Positions 17,505 to 27,036 of a stretch of 64,000 bases of DNA are shown in pieces (position 1 is the stretch's first letter; each line of letters opens with the position of its first letter). The notes under the pieces are model-generated. The model ran no database searches and was not told the origin of the DNA. It was given only the letters and a program-made list of their open reading frames with translations. The DNA is taken from contig CASDTX010000004.1 in NCBI GenBank assembly GCA_949283695.1, positions 20,545 to 84,544 on the forward strand, given 5' to 3'. The translations under genes were made by a program, and so were the position numbers. The DNA comes from an uncultured Eubacteriales bacterium (GTDB lineage Bacteria > Bacillota > Clostridia > Lachnospirales > Lachnospiraceae).

Positions 17505-19046
17505 ATGAGTGAAGAGAAACGGATTCCGGATACTATGCGGCAGGTGCTGGAGGAACTTGAGGACAGGATGCAGGGAAGACGGGTATTCCGCTATATGGCT
17601 GAGCAGGAAAGCGAAAGCCCGGAGGACGGCTGGAACAGCATGCAGATAAAGGAGATATCCGGGGAACAGTTCTTCCGGGATATCAAGGGAACCGCAGATC
17701 TTATAAGAAGAAACGGACTTGCCGGAACACATATCGGGATCATGGGGGCCAACAGTTACGGCTGGATCATGGCTCTCTGCGCGATCTTCTGGAGCGGGTC
17801 TGTGGCGGTGCTTCTGGATCACGAGACAGATCCGGCTGACCTCAGAGACCGGGCGCAGCAGGTCAGCCTTGCAGGAATGATCTGTGACAGTGAGGCTTCG
17901 GAGACTGTGCGGGCTGCGGGACTCTCTGGTCAGATCCGCAGCCTGGAGATTCGGGAACTTCTGATAGAATCCAGAGAAATGCGGGACAGTGAAACAGACT
18001 GTGCGGCTGCTGCGGAAAAGCGGGCGGAGGATCTGGCGTGCATCTTCTTTACATCGGGAACGACCGGCGGCAGCAAGGCGGTCATGATGTCAGAGCATGG
18101 ACTGGCAGCGGGAATCTGTCACCGCATTCAGAACCGGAAGTTTCGCGCCATTCTGGCGGTCCTCCCGTTTCATCACATCTCCGGCTTCTCATCTGCCCTG
18201 AATGCCCTGTACCTGGGAGCGGAAGTCTGTCTGGCGGAACAGCAGAAATACTTCTATAAATATCTGGAAACCATGAAGCCGGATTATGTATTTGTGGTTC
18301 CATCCATGCTGCGAATGCTGGCGCGGAAACTGAAGAACGGAGGACCAAACGGCAGACTGCTGGGATGGGACCTGCATATGATCAACTGCGGGGGCGCTGC
18401 CTTCTGTCCGGAATTTCTGCAGATGCTTCTGGACCGGAACATTACAGTCATGCAGGGATATGGAGCTTCAGAGGCCGGAGCGATCGGGCTCCTCTGGGAG
18501 ATGACCACAGATCACCCGGATACGATCGGCAAGCCGCCGGCCGGTCTGGAGATCAAGATCGTGGATGATGAACTGTGGATGAAGAGCGAAGCGGTTATGA
18601 TGGGCTATTATGGCGATGAAGAGGGGACGAGGAAGGTTCTGAGGGACGGCTGGTATATCACAGGGGATCTGTGCCGGATGGACGCGGACGGATACCTGTA
18701 TCTGACAGGGCGGAAGAAGAATCTGATCATTCTCTCCAACGGGGAGAATATCAGCCCGGAGGAGATCGAGGGAAGGCTGTATCAGTATGAGGAGATCCGT
18801 GAGGCTGTAGTGCAGGCGGAGGGCGATCTGCTGACAGCTTCCATCTATCCTGCGTATCCCCGGGACTGCCCGGCGGAAGAACAGGAACGGATCCGGGAGA
18901 AGATCCGGCGAGAGGCCGAGGAGTATAATCATTCTGTGCCGGTGTACAGACAGATTCGGAAAGTACACTTTCTGGAAGAACCTGTGGGGAAGACGGCCAG
19001 CGGCAAACTGATCCGCCGCAGCGTGCCGGGAGGAGAAAGACAATGA
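17505..19046 (+). CDS. Acyl-CoA/acyl-carrier-protein ligase (ANL superfamily)
   Basis: 513 residues with a full, canonical motif set, unlike the two ANL paralogs upstream in the window: FTSGTTGGSKA (A3, about 182-192), GYGASEAG (A5), YITGDLCRMDADGYL (A7), GRKKNLIILSNGENISPEEIE (A8) and KTASGKLIRR (A10, with the catalytic Lys). It should adenylate a carboxylic acid and transfer it to a phosphopantetheine thiol. The carrier protein gene overlaps its stop codon, so that protein is the probable acceptor. AGGAGGAAG precedes the ATG. It probably forms an acylation module with the membrane acyltransferase before it. Confidence 0.9.
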   Translation: MSEEKRIPDTMRQVLEELEDRMQGRRVFRYMAEQESESPEDGWNSMQIKEISGEQFFRDIKGTADLIRRNGLAGTHIGIMGANSYGWIMALCAIFWSGSVAVLLDHETDPADLRDRAQQVSLAGMICDSEASETVRAAGLSGQIRSLEIRELLIESREMRDSETDCAAAAEKRAEDLACIFFTSGTTGGSKAVMMSEHGLAAGICHRIQNRKFRAILAVLPFHHISGFSSALNALYLGAEVCLAEQQKYFYKYLETMKPDYVFVVPSMLRMLARKLKNGGPNGRLLGWDLHMINCGGAAFCPEFLQMLLDRNITVMQGYGASEAGAIGLLWEMTTDHPDTIGKPPAGLEIKIVDDELWMKSEAVMMGYYGDEEGTRKVLRDGWYITGDLCRMDADGYLYLTGRKKNLIILSNGENISPEEIEGRLYQYEEIREAVVQAEGDLLTASIYPAYPRDCPAEEQERIREKIRREAEEYNHSVPVYRQIRKVHFLEEPVGKTASGKLIRRSVPGGERQ

Positions 19047-19309
19047 AAATAACAGTGAGTGAATTGAAGGCAAAAATTATAGAAGAAATCGCGGTATCCA
19101 CGGAAACGGATCTTGAGATCACAGAGGAAACGGCTCTCTATGAAGATATGGGACTGGCGTCCATGGAAGCCTATGTTCTGCTTTGTGATCTGGAAGAGAC
19201 CTTTCGGGTAAGGATTCAGGCTTCCTCCCTGCGGCATGTACGCACCGTGGGAGACCTCTGCGAACTGGTGGTCGATGCGGTGAGACAGCAGGGGAGGAAA
19301 GGCAGATAA
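19043..19309 (+). CDS. Acyl carrier protein-like phosphopantetheine protein
   Basis: 88 residues, acidic. The phosphopantetheine attachment serine is in DMGLASMEAY (Ser40), matching the D-x-G-x-x-S motif. The helical pattern of the ACP fold follows, with LCDLEETFRVRI as helix II and the loop after it. ATG overlaps the ligase stop (ATGA), giving coupled translation and suggesting a 1:1 working pair. It is not the housekeeping ACP, whose sequence around the serine is usually DSLD. Comparable trios occur in D-alanylation and polysaccharide acylation systems. Confidence 0.87.
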   Translation: MKITVSELKAKIIEEIAVSTETDLEITEETALYEDMGLASMEAYVLLCDLEETFRVRIQASSLRHVRTVGDLCELVVDAVRQQGRKGR

Positions 19310-19324
19310 CAGGGAGTCGGCTGT

Positions 19325-19366
19325 CTCTGAAATTAAACAAGATTTCTCTGAAATTAAACAAGATTT
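19325..19366. repeat. Two tandem copies of a 21 bp repeat
   Basis: CTCTGAAATTAAACAAGATTT is repeated exactly (19325-19345 and 19346-19366). It lies just upstream of the promoter for the large transglutaminase gene. Confidence 0.88.
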
Positions 19367-19370
19367 CTTC

Positions 19371-19399
19371 TTGAAATTCAAAGTGTTTGATGGTATTCT
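19371..19399 (+). promoter_or_regulatory. Promoter of the large secreted transglutaminase gene
   Basis: TTGAAA (19371-19376), a 17-base spacer and TATTCT (19394-19399). It implies a leader of about 175 bases. Near the leader's end there is a hairpin (GCGG-a-CGGC / GCCG-tg-CCGC, 19526-19547), whose role is not recognised. Confidence 0.65.
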
Positions 19400-19581
19400 T
19401 ACGATAGTACGCCTCTTAGCAGATATACGCAGGAGTAGCATCATTTCAGTCAGCACGTATAGGATAAGCAGGTATACGCCGTCCTTCTGTCTGAAGTTAT
19501 GAGAGAATTAGAGATAGAGGGGGCTGCGGACGGCAGTGCCGTGCCGCACAGTAGATTTCTTTATGGAAAGGGGTTAAGAAA

Positions 19582-22500
19582 ATGAAGAGAAACACAAAGC
19601 GTTTTCTGAGTCTGTTTCTTTCCGTTCCGATGGTGTTAAGCCTGACCGCTATGCCGGTTTACGCAACACCGACAGACAGTGAAGTTGTCGAAGAGCAGGA
19701 AGATACAGACGCAGCAGTTCCGGAGACGCAGGAAGCTGAAGACGAGGCAGCACCGGAACAGGCTCAGGAAGACACTGCGGATGCAGCGTCCGGAGCGGAT
19801 ACTGTGATCACAGTGGAAGATGCATTCTCCACATTCACGGTTGATACGTCCAAGATCGAGGCGCCGGAGATCAACGTCAATGAAGCGCAGCTGAGCGAGC
19901 AGGATCTGGCAGCCATTGATGAAAATGATCCTGAGATCGCAACCGTGAAGGACGAGCTGGAGAATATCAAGGTCCTGAATGAAGACGGCGAATCTGTCGT
20001 ACTGACAGAGGAGCAGATCCAGACCGTTCTGGGAATGTACACCCAGTACCAGCAGAACTGGATCGCCAACGCGGATGTCCTTGGAGTGCAGGCACCGTTT
20101 TATCTGCAGTTCAATGACAACGGGGAAGACGGACTTGGAGTTCTCGGAGAGATGCTTACGCTGGCAGGTGTTTCCGTGGATGACGTAAGAAACGGGAACT
20201 ATACATATGATAACCTGACCGGCATGATCATGAACTTCCTGTACGGCGATATGTACGGCGTGGAGTTCTACGGCGATGCAGTGAAGGCAAAAAGGGATGA
20301 GGCTCTTCAGACTGTGGAGAATTCCGGAGCGCAGACGGACGTTCAGAAGCTGCTTGTGCTCAACAGCTGGCTGGCACAGAACAACATCTTCGATATGTCT
20401 TATATTATGAACCAGATGGGCGACGAGCCGATCATGACAGCGGAGAATCCGCAGCAGCATGAGCATTATCAGGAGATCTATGACAGACTGGCAGAAGTAT
20501 ATCGTCCGCAGATCGAGGCACAGTTCCATGATCAGTTCTATGCGATCGTAGAGGAACAGGCTCGTCAGTCCGCTTATGAGGAAGCGATTGCAGGAATTGT
20601 AGCGCAGGGCTATATGGAGTCGAATCCGGATGCGACCCAGGAGGACGCAGAGGCTTACGGCCAGCAGTTTGTAGAGGCGAATCAGGAAGCAATCGCAGAA
20701 GATCCGAAGGGATTTGTTAAGGAGAATTTCGGAGCTGCAATAGCGGATCAGGTTGAAGCAGGCATCGAGGAAGGGCTTGCAGATCCGGAGACTGTTGAGC
20801 AGCTGGAAGCAGCGACTCAGCAGGTGATGGACATGCCGATGGACGAATTCGGCGGGATGTCAGCGAACCAGATGATCCCGGTATACGTTGACCAGGCAGC
20901 AGCAGGTCTGACAGAGGGTATCCTGGGATACTGGGAAGGAAACCACATCGGAGCTCTTGCAGAAGGCAAGTCAGTATGTATGGGTTATGCCAAGGCTTTC
21001 GCATATCTGGTACAGTGCATGTATCCAGAGTACTACGGTGTGAACGGTGCAGGCACAGATATGACAGTTGCTTCCAACTGGAAGACAGCGAAGGATCTTT
21101 ACTATGACGCAGACGGCAATCTGGATATCAATGCAGATTACAATGTAGACCTTGTAAGGATCACATTCCAGGCGAATGTAACAATGTACGGCGAACCGCA
21201 GCCGGATTTCAACTCTGACCATTTCTGGAATGCAGTGAAGATTGACGGAAAATGGTATTATGTTGATCCCTGCTACACAGACGTATTCTCAGAGGTTATG
21301 AACCGTGACCGTGTGGAGACTGACGGATACATGAATCACACTTACTTCATGATCAGCCACACATCCATCGCGGAGATGTTCGACGGAAACTACAAAGAGA
21401 TCAAGACTCTGTATGCAGATGCTGCGACAAATACAGACTATGAGGGAAGCTGGGTTTCCCGTGTTGTCAGCAACGTTTATTCAGACGGAACATATATCTA
21501 CTATATGTACGATTCCACAGATATGCTTGACCTGATGAGACAGTTCAACAGCAGCGACGGAAATTACCAGAACATGGATATCGAGGATGCTGTGTATAAG
21601 ATCGTGCGCCATAAGATGTCTGACAGCGATCTTGGAGACGGCGATACGAATTACGAAACCCTGATTGATTTTAACTCCGGTGATTCTGTGACCGTTCTGA
21701 ATCCGTCCACAGGTGAGATGGAAGAGAACGAGATGCTGACAGAGCTGTTTGCACAGTTTGAGGAAGAACAGACTGTTTATCCGGCGATCCACACGACACC
21801 GGTACTCTACAACGGAAAGTTATATTTCAACGTTTCCAACAGCATTTTAAGCTATGATCTTTCCTCCGGCGAAGTAGCTGAAGTGAAAGAATACAACACC
21901 GTGAACGCGGTAAGAGATGACAGCGAAGTGTTCGGTGCAATGGCATTCGATGTGACATCCAGTGCAGACGGCGCTGACTTCACATTTGAGAATCATCCGA
22001 TCGCCGGCATGACGCTGAAGAACGACGGCAAGCTTTATGTTGATATCGCGACGAACCTTTCTTACATTGCAGGAAGAGACCCGCACGACTATACGGATGC
22101 ATCAAGCTATGGCTATGAGTTCGAAGAGAGCAATTACAACCCGAATTACAATGAATATGCATCCCAGATGATGGATGACGAGGGAATCTCGGACGACATG
22201 CTTGAGCAGCTGGGATATAAGCGTGAGATTAATGACAACTCTGAGTTCATGTGGGTTGCAAACGCAGTTGATACAGTAGATATGGCACACCTTGGAGGAA
22301 CATCCCATGATTACAGTGCAGTGACGGTAGCTCCGTACTGTGACCGTGACGGCTTCACAGAGAACCGCTGTACAACCTGCGGCGCGATCGAAGCAGACAG
22401 CCGTACCGTAGATGAAGGTTCTGCATGCGACGGACATCACTATGTACTGTTCCATGAAGAGTACTATACAAAGGATGCGAACGAGCAGTGGAACGAAGGC

Positions 22501-23925
22501 GATACCTATGTGTGTACAAGATGTGGATTCTCAATCAGCGAGCCCACAGAGCCGAAGGAAAATTCCTTTGTTACAGGCGATGACTATGAAGAGCAGGTAG
22601 CTGAGTACGAGAAGAACAAGGCGATCTACGATGAGGCAGTTGCAACTGCAGGACATACATACACAGCGTCAGACGCGCAGTGGAGCGAAGACTACACAAC
22701 CGTGACATTCCAGAACCTGACCTGTTCAGCCGGATGCGCAGAGAAACAGCACGCTCTGGACTGCCTGCTGAATGACACAACCATTTCTGCAGCTCTCGAG
22801 TCACCGGTTACAGCAAATACAAAGATAACCAATGCAGAGGGAACCTGTGCAGAGGGTGTGACAACAACATACGAAGCTTCTGCAGAAGTTGACGGACAGA
22901 AGTACACTGTAAGCACAACGAAGACATGGGAAGCCGGAGATCACAATTACGTGAACGGCAAGTGTACGAAGTGCGGTGAGGCTGATCCGGACGCGCTGGT
23001 AGCACCAGAGATCGAGTCCGTATACAGCAAGCTTCAGACAACAGCTAAAGTTACATGGACACCGGTTGAAAATGCTGTGGGATATCAGCTGTACCGTGCA
23101 GAGAGCGCAGATGCTGCGGATGCGGACTGGACACTGACAAAGACGATCACAGGCGAGAATATTGACCAGTATACCAAGGATGACACGATCCAGTATACAA
23201 ATGTTGACCTTACGGTAGGAACAACATATTACTATAAGGTTCGTGCATTTGCATTGGTAAGCGGTGCAGCGGATGCATCGGATGAGGCTTCAAGGATCTA
23301 TTCTCCTTTCTCAGATGTGAAGTACATGCCGGCGGCAGTGGTATTTGGAGATGTATACAGTGCGGCGACGGATAAGGTACGTCTGAACTGGAATGAAGTG
23401 AAAGGTGCTCACGGCTATCAGATCTGGTGTAAAGCTGAGGATGAAGACGAGTTCAGTATTGTTAAGACACTTGGCGACAGAGGCAATGAACTGACCAATA
23501 ATCAGGGCGCGACGACTGCATACAGCAAGTATGAGCTGGAAGCAGGAAAAACTTATACCTTCAAAATGCGTGCGTTCATGATTCCTGGAGATGGAACAAA
23601 GGTATTCGGTGCTTATTCTGATGAGGTAACTGTAGCTGTAATGCCAGAGAATACCAAGATTACAGTAAGCAGTACAAAAGCCGGAAAAGCTGATGTTACA
23701 TGGAACACTGTTGCCGGTGCAGACGGATATCAGATTTGGATGCAGGAAGGCAGCGGTGAGTATAAGATTGTGAAGACTGTTGAAAACGGAAGCACAAAAT
23801 CTTATACAAAGTCCAGCCTGACAAGTGGAGCAACCTATAAGTTTAAAGTACGTGCATATACAGAAGCAGGCGGCAAGAAAACGTTTGGAGCGTATTCTAA
23901 TGAAGCTAGCGTTAAGGTAAAATAG
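19582..23925 (+). CDS. Large secreted transglutaminase-like protein with C-terminal fibronectin-III repeats
   Basis: 1447 residues. A Sec signal peptide (KRNTKRF, hydrophobic core, cleavage near VYA-TPTDS) is followed by an acidic region. A transglutaminase-like papain-fold core has Cys466 (GKSVCMGYAKAF), His547 (SDHFWNAVKI) and Asp562 (WYYVDPCYTD). Three cysteine-pair segments follow (NRCTTCG, YVCTRCG, GKCTKCG) at about 930-1135. Three FN3-like repeats from about 1140 to the end share TAKVTW/YQ-W/YYKVRAF patterns. There is no LPXTG anchor, so it is free or held by its repeats. AAAGGGG precedes ATG. Role unknown: peptidase or cross-linker at the surface. It is a paralog of the gene at 29834. 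Confidence 0.85.
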   Translation: MKRNTKRFLSLFLSVPMVLSLTAMPVYATPTDSEVVEEQEDTDAAVPETQEAEDEAAPEQAQEDTADAASGADTVITVEDAFSTFTVDTSKIEAPEINVNEAQLSEQDLAAIDENDPEIATVKDELENIKVLNEDGESVVLTEEQIQTVLGMYTQYQQNWIANADVLGVQAPFYLQFNDNGEDGLGVLGEMLTLAGVSVDDVRNGNYTYDNLTGMIMNFLYGDMYGVEFYGDAVKAKRDEALQTVENSGAQTDVQKLLVLNSWLAQNNIFDMSYIMNQMGDEPIMTAENPQQHEHYQEIYDRLAEVYRPQIEAQFHDQFYAIVEEQARQSAYEEAIAGIVAQGYMESNPDATQEDAEAYGQQFVEANQEAIAEDPKGFVKENFGAAIADQVEAGIEEGLADPETVEQLEAATQQVMDMPMDEFGGMSANQMIPVYVDQAAAGLTEGILGYWEGNHIGALAEGKSVCMGYAKAFAYLVQCMYPEYYGVNGAGTDMTVASNWKTAKDLYYDADGNLDINADYNVDLVRITFQANVTMYGEPQPDFNSDHFWNAVKIDGKWYYVDPCYTDVFSEVMNRDRVETDGYMNHTYFMISHTSIAEMFDGNYKEIKTLYADAATNTDYEGSWVSRVVSNVYSDGTYIYYMYDSTDMLDLMRQFNSSDGNYQNMDIEDAVYKIVRHKMSDSDLGDGDTNYETLIDFNSGDSVTVLNPSTGEMEENEMLTELFAQFEEEQTVYPAIHTTPVLYNGKLYFNVSNSILSYDLSSGEVAEVKEYNTVNAVRDDSEVFGAMAFDVTSSADGADFTFENHPIAGMTLKNDGKLYVDIATNLSYIAGRDPHDYTDASSYGYEFEESNYNPNYNEYASQMMDDEGISDDMLEQLGYKREINDNSEFMWVANAVDTVDMAHLGGTSHDYSAVTVAPYCDRDGFTENRCTTCGAIEADSRTVDEGSACDGHHYVLFHEEYYTKDANEQWNEGDTYVCTRCGFSISEPTEPKENSFVTGDDYEEQVAEYEKNKAIYDEAVATAGHTYTASDAQWSEDYTTVTFQNLTCSAGCAEKQHALDCLLNDTTISAALESPVTANTKITNAEGTCAEGVTTTYEASAEVDGQKYTVSTTKTWEAGDHNYVNGKCTKCGEADPDALVAPEIESVYSKLQTTAKVTWTPVENAVGYQLYRAESADAADADWTLTKTITGENIDQYTKDDTIQYTNVDLTVGTTYYYKVRAFALVSGAADASDEASRIYSPFSDVKYMPAAVVFGDVYSAATDKVRLNWNEVKGAHGYQIWCKAEDEDEFSIVKTLGDRGNELTNNQGATTAYSKYELEAGKTYTFKMRAFMIPGDGTKVFGAYSDEVTVAVMPENTKITVSSTKAGKADVTWNTVAGADGYQIWMQEGSGEYKIVKTVENGSTKSYTKSSLTSGATYKFKVRAYTEAGGKKTFGAYSNEASVKVK

Positions 23926-23968
23926 CGGATCAAAATTTAATAAAAAGTGTCGTTGATACTTGAAGATT

Positions 23969-23996
23969 GCTGCCCCTCATGTTCATGAGGGGCAGC
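23969..23996. terminator. Perfect hairpin between transglutaminase and glycosyltransferase genes
   Basis: A perfect 13 bp stem, GCTGCCCCTCATG / CATGAGGGGCAGC, with a TT apex. No T-run follows on either strand, so termination is not certain; it could be a processing or stability element. Confidence 0.55.
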
Positions 23997-24020
23997 ATAT
24001 GTAAAAGGGATAATTTCGTT

Positions 24021-24941
24021 ATGACAGATCATAAAAATCAACCTCTTATCAGTATAATCGTACCAACCTATGAAAGAAGCAGCCTTCTGACACGGGCTCT
24101 GGACTCTATCTATGCGCAGACGTGGAAGAACATTGAGGTCGTGGTGGCTGATGATAATATACCCGGGAGCCGCTGGGAAGAAGAAACCCGCAGGATGCTG
24201 GAACCTTATATGCAGAGAGCGGATTTTCTCTATGTGAAGACCGCGGGCAGAACCGGCGGCGGAGCCGCAAGGAATCTGGCGATCCGCCAGTGCCATGGAG
24301 ATTATGTGGCATTTCTTGACGATGATGACCGCTATCTGCCGGATAAGCTGGAGCGTCAGGTGCGCTTTATGCAGGAGTATGAGCTGGACGGAAGCTATCA
24401 TGATGTCCGCTGGTTTGATGAGAATGAGAGACAGGTGGAATACCGGTCAATGGATTATACGAAGGACTACAGTCCGGAAGGGCTGCTGAAGGCACATATC
24501 CTGCATTCCATCGCTCCTACTGCGATCTATATGTTTCGAAGAGATCAACTTCTGGAGACAGAAGGATTCGGCGAGGTGCCGTCCGGCCAGGACTTCATCC
24601 TTATGCTTCGCTGTATTGAGAAGCGGATGAAGATGCGGTATCTGGAGGGCGCGTATGTGATTCAGTACCTGCACGGCGGAAAACGGATTTCATTGGGTGA
24701 CAACAAAGTAAAAGGGGAAAACATGCTCTATGAGCTGAAGCATCAGTATTTTCCTCTGCTGACCAAGGATGAGCGCACGTATGTAAAGTTCCGGCATTAT
24801 GCCGTGCTCGCTTTCTCGTCCATGCGCAGCGGGAAGCTGCTGCGGGCAGGAAAGTATGCGCTGATGACAGTGGGAAGTTCACCTCTGTACTGCGCGAAAG
24901 AGGCTGTCCGGTATTTCAGGTCTAAGTTCAGGAGAAAGTAA
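24021..24941 (+). CDS. GT2-family glycosyltransferase
   Basis: 306 residues. The GT-A fold opens with PLISIIVPTYERSSLLTRALDSI. The nucleotide-binding VVVADDN follows, then AARNLAIRQCHGDYVAFLDDDDRY with the DxD metal site, and GQDFILMLRC in the acceptor half. The frame is open back to 23967, but that would start inside the hairpin; ATG 24021 has AAGGGA at a good distance and gives the family N-terminus. First gene of polysaccharide set 2, and probably cotranscribed with the genes to 29795. Sugar unknown. Confidence 0.88.
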   Translation: MTDHKNQPLISIIVPTYERSSLLTRALDSIYAQTWKNIEVVVADDNIPGSRWEEETRRMLEPYMQRADFLYVKTAGRTGGGAARNLAIRQCHGDYVAFLDDDDRYLPDKLERQVRFMQEYELDGSYHDVRWFDENERQVEYRSMDYTKDYSPEGLLKAHILHSIAPTAIYMFRRDQLLETEGFGEVPSGQDFILMLRCIEKRMKMRYLEGAYVIQYLHGGKRISLGDNKVKGENMLYELKHQYFPLLTKDERTYVKFRHYAVLAFSSMRSGKLLRAGKYALMTVGSSPLYCAKEAVRYFRSKFRRK

Positions 24942-26015
24942 ATGAAGAAAAAAGGCATTGCGGTTGTGGGCCGTGTTGCGGAAGGAACAGAACTTCTGGA
25001 CGGCCAGACAGTGAAGACGAAGATCTTATATGAGGAACTGCGGAAGACCTTTCCTGACAGGAAGATCATCTGCATTGATACGTATCAGTACCGAAAGTAT
25101 ATCGTTTCTATTTTATATCGTACCGTAAAAGCGTTCGCGGAATGTGAACACTTCTTTGTGCTTCTTTCCAGAAATGGACGGAAGTTCTTTTTCCCGATTT
25201 TGAACGGGATGAACTCCTTATTTCACAGAAAACTTTATCATGATGTGGTGGGCGGAGCACTGCCCGGGGAAGCGGCAGCGCGGCCGGCGCTTGTGAAGCA
25301 GCTGAAGCGATTTATCGTGAACTGGGTAGAACTGCCGGATATGAAAGCAGAACTGGAGAAACTCGGCGTGAGGAATGTGGAGGTCCTGCCGAATTTCAAA
25401 CGGCTCAGTATCCTGGGGGAAGATCAGCTCCCGGCCGGACATAGGGGGGAACCTTATGTATTCACGATGTTCAGCCGCGTCGTGAAGGAGAAGGGGATGG
25501 AGACGGCTGCCCGCTCGGCTGCAGAACTGAACCGGCGGGCGGGAAGGATACGGGCTGTTGTGCATATCTATGGGCCGGTAGATCCGGTCTATGAGGAGGA
25601 GTTCAGGAAACTTCTGGAAGACTATAAGGACTGTGTTGTCTATCAGGGCTGTATCCCGTATAATGAGAGCGTGAAAGCACTCAGCGGAAGCTATATGCTT
25701 CTTTTCCCATCCGTTTATCCGGGGGAGGGAATGCCCGGAACAATCATCGACGCCTTTTCGGCAGGCCTTCCGGTCATTGCCTCAGACTGGCGGTATAACC
25801 GGGATATGGTGCAGGACGGAGTCACCGGCTGCTGCTATGAGTGGCAGAAACCGGAACAGCTTACCGAGCGTATGGCCTATGCGGTCGATCATCCGGCGGA
25901 AATTGATGCTATGCGTCCGGCATGCCTGAGGGAAGCTCAGAAGTATACCCCGGAATCAGCCATGAGACAGATTGTGAAGAAAATGCGGGAAACGGCAGAT
26001 GGAGGATGTGTATGA
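24942..26015 (+). CDS. GT4-like glycosyltransferase
   Basis: 357 residues. The C-terminal GT-B half is clear: FTMFSRVVKEKGM, HIYGPVDP and the donor site FPSVYPGEGMPGTIIDAFSAGLPV. The N-terminal half (GIAVVGRVAEGTELLDGQTVKTK) belongs to a GT4 subgroup with weak similarity to textbook members. It abuts the preceding gene (zero-base gap, ribosome site AGGAGA within its end). The last four bases overlap the next gene's ATG. Acceptor and donor unknown. Confidence 0.82.
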   Translation: MKKKGIAVVGRVAEGTELLDGQTVKTKILYEELRKTFPDRKIICIDTYQYRKYIVSILYRTVKAFAECEHFFVLLSRNGRKFFFPILNGMNSLFHRKLYHDVVGGALPGEAAARPALVKQLKRFIVNWVELPDMKAELEKLGVRNVEVLPNFKRLSILGEDQLPAGHRGEPYVFTMFSRVVKEKGMETAARSAAELNRRAGRIRAVVHIYGPVDPVYEEEFRKLLEDYKDCVVYQGCIPYNESVKALSGSYMLLFPSVYPGEGMPGTIIDAFSAGLPVIASDWRYNRDMVQDGVTGCCYEWQKPEQLTERMAYAVDHPAEIDAMRPACLREAQKYTPESAMRQIVKKMRETADGGCV

Positions 26016-27034
26016 ACGCCACAAAGAATACAGAACAACCACTGGTCAGTGTGATTATAACAACTTATCATAATGAGGCATATCTGCCGCGGGCCGTGGA
26101 ATGCGTGCTTCATCAGACATATCCGGCTGTGGAACTGATCGTTGTGGATGATAATCCGCCCGAGAGTGATGCCCGCCGGGCCACAGAAGCAGTGATGAAG
26201 CGGTATCCCCAGGCTGTTTATCTGAAGCATCCGGAGAACCGCAACGGAGCGGCAGCCAGAAATACCGGAATCCGGGCTGCGAAGGGAACATACATTGCCT
26301 TTCTCGACAATGACGACGTGTATTTCCGTACGCATCTTTCCGACTGCGTCCGTGCATTGGAAACGCATCCGGAATGCGGCGCTGTCCTATGCGGTGTTGT
26401 GAAGATCCGCGGCGGGAACTGCTGGGATGTGGTCCGGCCGCCGGAGGGAGATCTGATCCGCGCGCTGTTTCTGTCGGAGACGGCGCTGGGAACGGGGAGC
26501 AACCTGTTCGTGAGGGCCGGACTGGTACGGGAAACCGGCGGGTTTGACGAGAGTTTCAGACGGCATCAGGACGTAGAGTTCGGCGTCCGTTTGTTCTCCC
26601 TGTGCGACGCCTGCAGGATCCCGGAAGTTCAGATCGTGAAAGAGATGGACGGATTCTCCAACCGCCCGGATTTCGAACGTTTTCGCGCAACGAAGGAGCA
26701 TTTTATCCAGAAGTTTGAACGAGAGCTGGCTTCCCTGAGTAAAGAAGAACAGGCCCGGTTTTATGCCGGGCAGTGGAGCTCGCTTCTGTACGCTGCCTGC
26801 AGCGAGGGGAACCGGGAGAGGATCCGAGCAGCGGCGGACGAGATCAGAAAGTACCGGAGCGTCAGCAGCAAAGAGAGATTTCTTATTTTTTTAAGTGAAT
26901 TTCATATTTTTTTCGTTTATGAAGGAATCAAAAGGTTTCTCAAACGGAGAAAGTCTGGTAGAATATATAATCAGGTAACTAAGAATCTGACAGAATACGA
27001 CCGAAAGATATTTTTGGACATGTTGAGAGGATAA
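26012..27034 (+). CDS. GT2-family glycosyltransferase
   Basis: 340 residues, GT-A fold: PLVSVIITTYHNEAYLPRAV, LIVVDDN, NGAAARNTGIRAAKGTYIAFLDNDD (metal site in DNDD) and FRRHQDVEFGVRL. ATG at 26012 has GGAGG seven bases upstream and overlaps the previous stop. The frame open to 25922 is only the extension into the upstream gene. The C-terminal 60 residues are basic (KRFLKRRKSGR), possibly membrane-associating. Distantly similar to the GT2 at 24021, and may add a successive sugar. Confidence 0.88.
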   Translation: MNATKNTEQPLVSVIITTYHNEAYLPRAVECVLHQTYPAVELIVVDDNPPESDARRATEAVMKRYPQAVYLKHPENRNGAAARNTGIRAAKGTYIAFLDNDDVYFRTHLSDCVRALETHPECGAVLCGVVKIRGGNCWDVVRPPEGDLIRALFLSETALGTGSNLFVRAGLVRETGGFDESFRRHQDVEFGVRLFSLCDACRIPEVQIVKEMDGFSNRPDFERFRATKEHFIQKFERELASLSKEEQARFYAGQWSSLLYAACSEGNRERIRAAADEIRKYRSVSSKERFLIFLSEFHIFFVYEGIKRFLKRRKSGRIYNQVTKNLTEYDRKIFLDMLRG

Positions 27035-27036
27035 CA

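Noticed and set aside
19406-19581. Known riboswitch in the long leader of the transglutaminase gene
   Set aside because: A hairpin is present, but I could not match the sequence to the conserved core of any riboswitch class I know.
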